Part shown: positions 39,628 through 44,968 of the stretch, one piece after another | Numbering within the stretch: the first letter of the stretch is position 1 | Layout of the letters: each line of letters begins with the position of its first letter | DNA from: Bacteroidota bacterium | Lineage (GTDB): Bacteria; Bacteroidota; Bacteroidia; Chitinophagales; Saprospiraceae | Assembly (NCBI GenBank): GCA_016234735.1 | Contig: JACRAN010000018.1 | Location: forward strand, 1-44,968 | Length of the DNA: 44,968 nucleotides | Direction: 5' to 3' | Made by a program: the position numbers and the translations under genes | Notes under the pieces: generated by a model | Told to the model about the DNA's origin: nothing | Seen by the model: the letters and a program-made list of their open reading frames with translations, nothing else | The model's database searches: none

Positions 39628-42288
39628 TCAAAACAACTTCCCCTGCCCCGTCACCTCGAACTCAATCGTGTCGCCAGTGTGCAACTTGTCACCTTCCTGT
39701 TTTGATTCTGCTGACTGCTGACTGCCAACTGCCAACTTGGAACTGCCAACTTTTTCCGCCAGTTCTTTCACGCCCGTCAGCTTCTGGTCGCTGAGTTTGT
39801 TGCCCAGCGCCTTCCAGCCCTTCACGTCCATGAACTCGCCGAGGCTCACTTCGCCGTCCAATTTGTTGCCCTTGATTTTCAGCGTGTAGTGGATGCGGGG
39901 GTTCTCTTTGACCGAAACAAACAGCAGCCTGGAGTTTTTGTGGTCGCTGAGGTAGTTGAATTTCTCGCCGGTTTTGGAGGTCTCGATTTTGAAACGTTTC
40001 ACCATCGTCCACTCCTTGTTCCCGTCGAAATAGACGGCGTTCACCACCTGCTCTGGGTCGAATTTGCCAATGTGCAGCAGCGTGTTCACGTCGTAGCGGC
40101 GGGTGAGGTCGAAGTCGGTGAGTTCGTAAGTGCCGTCGTTTGAGAGGCACATCACCTGGTCGCCAGTGTCGAAAGCGCCGAGGTACTTGCCCCGCTCGTC
40201 GGTGTTCAGGCGGCCACTCACCTCGTCCATCCAGATTTTGATGGCCCCGATTGTGCTTTGCCCGGCCTCCTTCATCACCACTTTTTTCACCGGGTATTTC
40301 GACACGATGTTGCCCTGCGAACTGCGCCCCTTGATTTCGAGGTCGGCGAAGGCGTAGTCGAACACCTTGATGCGGGCCGAACAGGCCGGGCTGAGGGCGA
40401 TGGTCACGAGTTCCGCCTCGCCGTTGGGGTTGGCGCTAAAATACAGCAGCCTGGAGTTGGCATTGCCCATCGTCAGGTCGTACTCCTTGTCGCGGGTGAT
40501 GGCCGTCACGTTGAAACGTTTGGCCTTGCTCACGCCGCTTTTGCCGTCCAAATAAACTAGGTTGTAGGTGGTGCGCTCGTCGCCTTTTTTCCACACGTCC
40601 ACCTGGATGATGTCTTTGCCCACGAAGGTTTTGTCGGCGATTTTGCTCACCACGAACTTGCCGTCCTTGCGGAACACGATGATTTCGTCGATGTCGGAGC
40701 AGTCGCACACGAACTCGTCTTTTTTCAGCCCCATGCCGATGAAGCCCTCCTTTCGGTCCACGTAAAGTTTGGCATTGTTGGCCACCACCTGGGTGATTTG
40801 GATGGTCTCGAAGCCGCCCGAAATGGTGGTGCGGCGCTCCCGTCCCTTGCCGTATTTTTCGAGCAAATTTTGAAAATAAGCAATGGCGTACTCCGTCAGG
40901 TGGGCCAGGTGGTGCTCGGTGTCTTCGAGTTCCTCGATGAGTTTTTCGATGAGTTCGTCGGCCTTGAAGCCGTTGTATTTCGAGATGCGTTTGATGCGGA
41001 TTTCGGTCAAACGGGTGATGTCGTCGTCGGTCAGTTCCCGGAACAATTTCAGGCGTTTGTCGCCCGCCCCGGCATTGTCAGACGGCGTGGCCACGTACTT
41101 GCGAAGCTCCCGGTAAATCACCGCCACCACCTCCTCCCAGCTTTCGCACTCCTCGATTTGGTGGTAAATCCGGTTTTCGATAAAAATCTTTTCGAGGCTG
41201 GCGAAGAGCCATTTTTCCTCTAATTCGTGCCGTTTGATTTCCAATTCCTGCCGCAGCAGGTCTCTGGTGTTTTCGGTCGAAATGCGCAGGATTTCCTCCG
41301 CCGTGGTGAAAATCGGCTTGTTGTCCACGATGATGCAGGCGTTGGGCGAGATGCTGATTTCGCAGTCCGTGAAGGCGTACAGCGCATCGATGGCCACGTC
41401 GGGCGAGGTGCCCGGCATCAGTTCGATGGAGATTTCCACCTCCGCCGCCGTGTTGTCGTCGATTTTTTTGATTTTGATTTGGCCCTTCTCCACTGCCTTG
41501 CTGATGCTCTCGGCCAGCGAAACGGTCGTCACGCTGTACGGCAGTTCTTTGATGAGGATGAGGTTCTTGTCGGCCTTCTCGATTTTCGCCCTGACCTTCA
41601 CCTTGCCGCCCCGTTGCCCGCCGTTGTAGTCGGTGACGTCAATGGTGCCACCCATCGGGAAGTCGGGGTAGATTTTGACTTTTTTATCTTTCAGAATGTC
41701 AATGGAAGCCTTGCAAAGTTCGATGAAATTGTGCGGCAAAATCTTGGTGGAAAGCCCCACCGCAATGCCGTCGGTGCCCTGCGCCAGTATGAGCGGGAAC
41801 TTCATCGGCAGCGAGACCGGCTCTTTTTTCCGGCCATCGTAGCTCAGTGCCCAGTTGGTGGTCTGTGGGTTGAAGGCCACTTCCAGCGCAAACTTGGTGA
41901 GCCGTGCCTCGATGTAACGGGAGGCGGCGGCAGAGTCGCCCGTGCGGTAGTCGCCCCAGTTCCCCTGCGTGTCAATCAGCAGTTCCTTCTGGCCGAGGTT
42001 CACCAGCGCATCGCCGATGGCGGCGTCGCCGTGCGGGTGGTACTGCATCGTGTTGCCGATGATGTTGGCCACCTTGTGGTAGCGTCCGTCGTCCTTCTCG
42101 TACATGGCGTGCAGGATGCGGCGCTGCACGGGTTTCAGGCCATCCTCGATGGCCGGCACGGCCCGCTCCAGGATGACGTAGCTGGCATAGTCGAGGAAGT
42201 AGTTCTCGTACATGCCGGAAATGGTGACGACGTGGCCTTCGGTGTGGGTGTGGCCGTTGGTGCCGTTGCTATTTGGTGATGTTGCCAT
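39628..42288 (-). CDS. parC: DNA topoisomerase IV subunit A (GyrA/ParC family)
   Basis: The 886-aa protein matches the type IIA topoisomerase A subunit: ILERAVPAIEDGLKPVQRRILHAMYE, NTMQYHPHGDAAIGDALV, and the catalytic Tyr125 in SAAASRYIEARL. It cuts and rejoins DNA with the ParE partner. The C-terminal part is the beta-pinwheel, less regular than GyrA and without a GyrA box that I can recognise, so ParC is preferred over GyrA. A repeat tract at 39703-39753 is read in the last 55 residues (GSSKLAVGSQQSAESKQ). ATG at 42286-42288 (MATSPNSNG) precedes a disordered stretch, then the conserved domain. The YhcG-type gene ends only 19 bp upstream, suggesting co-transcription. Confidence 0.92.
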   Translation of the reverse strand: MATSPNSNGTNGHTHTEGHVVTISGMYENYFLDYASYVILERAVPAIEDGLKPVQRRILHAMYEKDDGRYHKVANIIGNTMQYHPHGDAAIGDALVNLGQKELLIDTQGNWGDYRTGDSAAASRYIEARLTKFALEVAFNPQTTNWALSYDGRKKEPVSLPMKFPLILAQGTDGIAVGLSTKILPHNFIELCKASIDILKDKKVKIYPDFPMGGTIDVTDYNGGQRGGKVKVRAKIEKADKNLILIKELPYSVTTVSLAESISKAVEKGQIKIKKIDDNTAAEVEISIELMPGTSPDVAIDALYAFTDCEISISPNACIIVDNKPIFTTAEEILRISTENTRDLLRQELEIKRHELEEKWLFASLEKIFIENRIYHQIEECESWEEVVAVIYRELRKYVATPSDNAGAGDKRLKLFRELTDDDITRLTEIRIKRISKYNGFKADELIEKLIEELEDTEHHLAHLTEYAIAYFQNLLEKYGKGRERRTTISGGFETIQITQVVANNAKLYVDRKEGFIGMGLKKDEFVCDCSDIDEIIVFRKDGKFVVSKIADKTFVGKDIIQVDVWKKGDERTTYNLVYLDGKSGVSKAKRFNVTAITRDKEYDLTMGNANSRLLYFSANPNGEAELVTIALSPACSARIKVFDYAFADLEIKGRSSQGNIVSKYPVKKVVMKEAGQSTIGAIKIWMDEVSGRLNTDERGKYLGAFDTGDQVMCLSNDGTYELTDFDLTRRYDVNTLLHIGKFDPEQVVNAVYFDGNKEWTMVKRFKIETSKTGEKFNYLSDHKNSRLLFVSVKENPRIHYTLKIKGNKLDGEVSLGEFMDVKGWKALGNKLSDQKLTGVKELAEKVGSSKLAVGSQQSAESKQEGDKLHTGDTIEFEVTGQGKLF
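39703..39753. repeat. Short tandem repeat, CTGACTG and CCAACTG words, in frame in parC
   Basis: CTGACTG twice, then CCAACTG-type words three times. The 22 bp at 39716-39737 are the exact reverse complement of 572-593 in the HTCS gene; in both the peptide LAVGSQQ results. Confidence 0.85.
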
Positions 42289-42307
42289 TTTTTTAATCAA
42301 AAAAAAC

Positions 42308-43342
42308 TTAAGCTTCGGGGCTGTTTTCAAGTGAAAGTTCTTGTCGGATGACGGTGATTTCCCGCTCCAATTCCCTGGCCAGTTCTGCTTCGGTGGGGAG
42401 GTAGAGCATATATTTTGCTGCAAACAATTGTCTGCTTTCTTCGAGCATGGAATACTTGACGATGGCCTCATTTTTTTCGGAACAAAGAATGACGCCGATG
42501 GTCGGATTGTCGCCTTCCACCTTCATGTTTTCTTCATACCATCGCACGTAGGTATCCATTTGGCCAATGTCCTGGTGTTCAAGTCCGCCGATTTTCAAAT
42601 CTGCGAGAAAGAAGCATTTGAGGATATAATTGTAAAAAACAAGGTCAATGTAGAAATGCTTGCCGTCGAGTGTGATTCGTTTTTGGCGGGCTACGAAGCT
42701 GAAGCCCTTGCCAAGTTCCAGCAGGAAATCTTGAAGGTGCTGGATAAGTGCGCTTTCAAGGTCTTTCTCCAAAAACGACTTCCCCGGTTCCAACCCCAGC
42801 CATTCCCAGACGTAGGGATCTCGGATGAAATCTTCCGGCTGTAATTTTGGCAGCCCACTTTCCGCTTCTTGAACTACTGGCTTCTTGTCTTGGCTGGAAA
42901 GCAGCCGCTCGAAGTAAAAGGAATTGATCTGGCGCTCCAACTGGCGGGTACTCCACTGGCACTCCACGGCTTCTTTTTCATAGAAATTCCGAGCAGTTTC
43001 GTTTTGGACTTTCAGGAGTAGGCGGTAATGGGTCCAGGACAAAAGGCCACGCGGCGCGTGGCCTTTTTGGAACGAAAGGTAAAACTGCTTAAAATACTTA
43101 ACGTTTGAGAGGGTAAAGCCTTGGCCAAACTCAGCAGTTAGTTCTTTGGAGAGTAGGCGAATTAGGTTCTCGCCATACACCGCCCTTGCGTTTCCGTTCT
43201 GCTCCTCCTCCACAATCATCCGCCCGATATGCCAATAGGTCTGCACCATGACCGTGTTGGCCACTGCCCAAGTTTTCCGCCGTGCCTCCACGATGAGGTT
43301 GCGGATGTTTTGATAAAATTCGATTTTTTGTAATTCGCCCAC
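42308..43342 (-). CDS. YhcG/DUF1016-type PD-(D/E)XK nuclease-domain protein
   Basis: The 344-aa protein has the N-terminal DUF1016 helical domain (AVNxxVxTYWxIGRxIVEEEQ, LSKELTAEFGQGFTLSNVKYFKQFYL, LSWTHYRLLL) and the C-terminal nuclease domain: DLESALIQHLQDFLLELGKGFSFVARQ, DGKHFYIDLVFYN, and ADLKIG, giving the Asp-x(n)-(D/E)-x-K site. Members appear in type I restriction clusters and elsewhere; the exact role is unclear. The start is a GTG at 43340-43342 (MGELQKIEF). A 12-bp perfect hairpin with T runs lies inside the gene (43041-43068). It is the gene directly upstream of parC. Confidence 0.9.
   Translation of the reverse strand: MGELQKIEFYQNIRNLIVEARRKTWAVANTVMVQTYWHIGRMIVEEEQNGNARAVYGENLIRLLSKELTAEFGQGFTLSNVKYFKQFYLSFQKGHAPRGLLSWTHYRLLLKVQNETARNFYEKEAVECQWSTRQLERQINSFYFERLLSSQDKKPVVQEAESGLPKLQPEDFIRDPYVWEWLGLEPGKSFLEKDLESALIQHLQDFLLELGKGFSFVARQKRITLDGKHFYIDLVFYNYILKCFFLADLKIGGLEHQDIGQMDTYVRWYEENMKVEGDNPTIGVILCSEKNEAIVKYSMLEESRQLFAAKYMLYLPTEAELARELEREITVIRQELSLENSPEA
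43041..43068. terminator. Terminator-like hairpin inside the YhcG gene
   Basis: AAAAGGCCACGC / GCGTGGCCTTTT with a 3-nt loop. Read in the sense direction of the gene it encodes KGHAPRGLL and is followed by TTTTG; read in the other direction it is followed by TTTTTGG. It could be a small REP-like insert that keeps the frame, or chance coding. Confidence 0.55.
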
Positions 43343-43677
43343 AGACTGGTTTGTTTGTGCGCACTGTTTGAAAATTATTTCAGCACACTTTTTCCACCCG
43401 CAAATTTAGCAAATCTCCGCTTTTTTATTCAACAAAATGTTTTTTAAAAATCGAATCCTGTTCAATTTTTTGTTTCAAAAAACCTTCATTCCAAACATTT
43501 GTCAATTTTCCGACCACGCTTGCACTCACACAACCAAAATATCTTCCTACCTTGACGCTGCTTTTGGGGAAAAACGGGCTTCGCCCCTTGCACTACGCAG
43601 CAAACATCCGTTTCCTCACGTTACCCCTTGGTGAAACAGACAGGAGTGCCGTGAGGAACACAGAATCAGCTACTTGA
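43343..43677. other. Intergenic region between divergent YhcG and sigma factor genes
   Basis: A minus-strand TAAATTTG box (43401-43408) is suitably placed for the YhcG gene, about 58 nt before its GTG. For the sigma factor, only imperfect boxes (TACCTTGA near 43550) are seen. The rest has no gene; the short open frame 43437-43634 lacks protein character. Confidence 0.5.
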
Positions 43678-44262
43678 ATGGACATTGCATTATCCTTCAC
43701 CTCCGACGAAAGTAACCTCATCTCCGCTTGCCTCCGCAAGGAGCGTTGGGCGCAAAAGGTACTTTACGAAGAACACTATCCCAAAATGATGGGGGTTTGC
43801 CTTCGCTACGCGGGCAATCAGGACGAGGCACTTGACATCATGCACGAGGGATTCATCAAAGTGTTCAAAAACCTGCACCGCTACGAGCCGGGCACTTCGC
43901 TCAACTCGTGGATCCGGCGCATCATGGTGAACACGGCCATCGACTACTACCGGAAGATGGTGCGCCGCCGCACGGAAGACATCGAAACGGCCTACAACGT
44001 AAGCTCCGACGATGCCGATGCGCTGGCCCAACTCACGGAGCAGGAAATCCTGCAAGCCATCCAGGAATTGTCGCCCGCTTACAGAGCGGTATTCAATTTG
44101 TATATCCTGGAGGGCTACTCGCACAAAGAAATTGCCGAAGCACTGAACATCACCGAAAGCACCTCCCGCTCCAACCTCGTGAAAGCCAGGACCAAACTAC
44201 AAGATGCGTTGCTCCGAAAGAACTCCCTCGGTGCCAACGCTACAGACGTGACGATGAAATGA
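43678..44262 (+). CDS. ECF-type RNA polymerase sigma-70 factor
   Basis: The 194-aa protein has sigma region 2 (LYEEHYPKMMGVCLRYAGNQDEALDIMHEGFIKVFKNLHRYEP then LNSWIRRIMVNTAIDYYRK) and region 4 (ELSPAYRAVFNLYILEGYSHKEIAEALNITESTSRSNLVKAR). It directs RNA polymerase to a set of stress or surface-related promoters not known here. It has the normal length for the ECF group. The next gene starts four bases before its stop (ATGA), so they are translated together, the usual arrangement for sigma and anti-sigma partners in Bacteroidota. Confidence 0.96.
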   Translation: MDIALSFTSDESNLISACLRKERWAQKVLYEEHYPKMMGVCLRYAGNQDEALDIMHEGFIKVFKNLHRYEPGTSLNSWIRRIMVNTAIDYYRKMVRRRTEDIETAYNVSSDDADALAQLTEQEILQAIQELSPAYRAVFNLYILEGYSHKEIAEALNITESTSRSNLVKARTKLQDALLRKNSLGANATDVTMK

Positions 44263-44968
44263 ATACAAATAAGCACCTCGACGAGCAGATAAAAAAGGCA
44301 TTGGAGAACCTCGAAGCGAAGTATGACCCAAGTGCCTGGGAAGCGTTTGAACAGCGTTTGGACAGCCCCGTTGCCAACGGCGAGCCTACCCTGGAGGGAG
44401 TAATCGCCGACAAATTGGGCAACCTCCAAGTGCCGCTCGCCTCTGGTGACTGGACGATGATGGAAAAGATGATCGAAGCGGACGAAGCCGCTGAGTTGAT
44501 TGAAAACGAGGCCGCCATCGACAACCTGATGTATGAAAAAATCGGGCAGATGGAGATGCCCTTCCAGCCCCACCACTGGCAGTTGATGGCCCGCAGGCTG
44601 GAGGAAGAATTCATCCTGCGGTACCAGATTTTCAGGTACAAAGCAGCCGAAGTGGGCCTCATGTTCCTGCTGCTGCTGGCCATCGTCCGGCACATGCCAG
44701 TGATTGACAATTCAGTGAAAGTCAATGATTTAAACAACTTTCCCACTCAACCATCGAACCTCGGCCTACCTTCTGCACCACCTGTTGAAACGATAAATAA
44801 AAACAAGCCAACCACTGCTCCGGCAAAAGCCAAAACAGGGCAACCAACCACACCCATCGCTGCCGCCCAGGCTCCCGTGAAGTCTGAATCGAAGTCAGAA
44901 AAAGCAGTCAAAAACAAAGCAGCCAACGCCACTTCAAGTGCCGGTTTGCTGGTTTTTGAAGAAAACAC
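44259..44968 (+). CDS. Probable anti-sigma-type membrane protein, 3' end outside window
   Basis: The frame opens with ATG at 44259, overlapping the sigma stop by four bases, and is still open at the last base (236 codons seen). The cytoplasmic N-terminal part carries three copies of a Trp-centred helix: DPSAWEAFEQRLD (about 23-35), SGDWTMMEKMIE (about 64-75) and PHHWQLMARRLEEE (about 107-120). One membrane segment follows (VGLMFLLLLAIV, about 134-145), then a Pro/Lys/Ala/Thr-rich periplasmic stretch. I know this layout from membrane proteins next to ECF sigma factors in Saprospiraceae-like genomes; binding to the sigma factor is inferred from position. Confidence 0.7.
   Translation, partial: MNTNKHLDEQIKKALENLEAKYDPSAWEAFEQRLDSPVANGEPTLEGVIADKLGNLQVPLASGDWTMMEKMIEADEAAELIENEAAIDNLMYEKIGQMEMPFQPHHWQLMARRLEEEFILRYQIFRYKAAEVGLMFLLLLAIVRHMPVIDNSVKVNDLNNFPTQPSNLGLPSAPPVETINKNKPTTAPAKAKTGQPTTPIAAAQAPVKSESKSEKAVKNKAANATSSAGLLVFEEN

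Overview
The window looks like a chromosomal segment of a Bacteroidota bacterium, most likely from the Saprospiria group. The pointers are a hybrid two-component sensor/AraC protein, a type IX secretion C-terminal sorting domain, a GYDIA-family GHMP kinase, a short eukaryote-like prolyl-tRNA synthetase, a glutamate-cysteine ligase/CBS fusion, -7 promoter elements of the form TAnnTTTG, and start codons without strong Shine-Dalgarno sequences. The assignment rests on gene content read by eye; no database was searched.

Layout. 1-8.5 kb: the 3' part of a large hybrid sensor gene, then exported proteins (a two-domain alpha/beta-barrel-like protein, a frameshifted beta-rich protein, a metallo-beta-lactamase-fold hydrolase, an esterase, a beta-barrel protein). 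8.5-11.4 kb: an Ala-rich secreted protein with a 201-bp MITE-like element in its leader, and a SnoaL-like lipoprotein. 11.5-15.9 kb: an AT-richer accessory island with a C5 cytosine methyltransferase, a truncated vsr and a divergent UvrD-helicase/PD-(D/E)XK-nuclease gene that carries an in-frame amber codon inside helicase motif VI. 16-20.4 kb: an ALDH7-type dehydrogenase, a T9SS cargo protein, adk and obgE. 20.9-28.8 kb: a FadL-like porin, a Tyr/Gly/Ser-rich exported protein, proS, a nucleotidyltransferase, a bcp-type peroxiredoxin and purD. 28.8-32.4 kb: two toxin-antitoxin modules around a GYDIA kinase/flavin reductase pair, then an Nfu protein. 32.5-39.6 kb: a DEAD-box RNA helicase with a long leader, a c-type-cytochrome-like lipoprotein/DUF5777/YceI cluster, a lipoprotein, and a GCS2-CBS protein. 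39.6-45 kb: a topoisomerase IV A subunit behind a YhcG-type nuclease gene, then an ECF sigma factor and the start of its probable partner membrane protein.

The most striking signal is not a gene. At least 16 places carry short tandem repeats of 7-8 bp words. Several are folded as inverted repeats, and some words recur at distant loci. They lie between genes, supply the stop codons of two genes, fill the predicted leader of purD (18 perfect copies), and sit in frame inside a sensor kinase, a GHMP kinase and the topoisomerase IV subunit. They resemble in style the STRR heptamer repeats of cyanobacteria. Whether they are mobile, produced by slippage or functional cannot be decided from one sequence.

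No rRNA, tRNA, CRISPR array or complete insertion sequence was seen.
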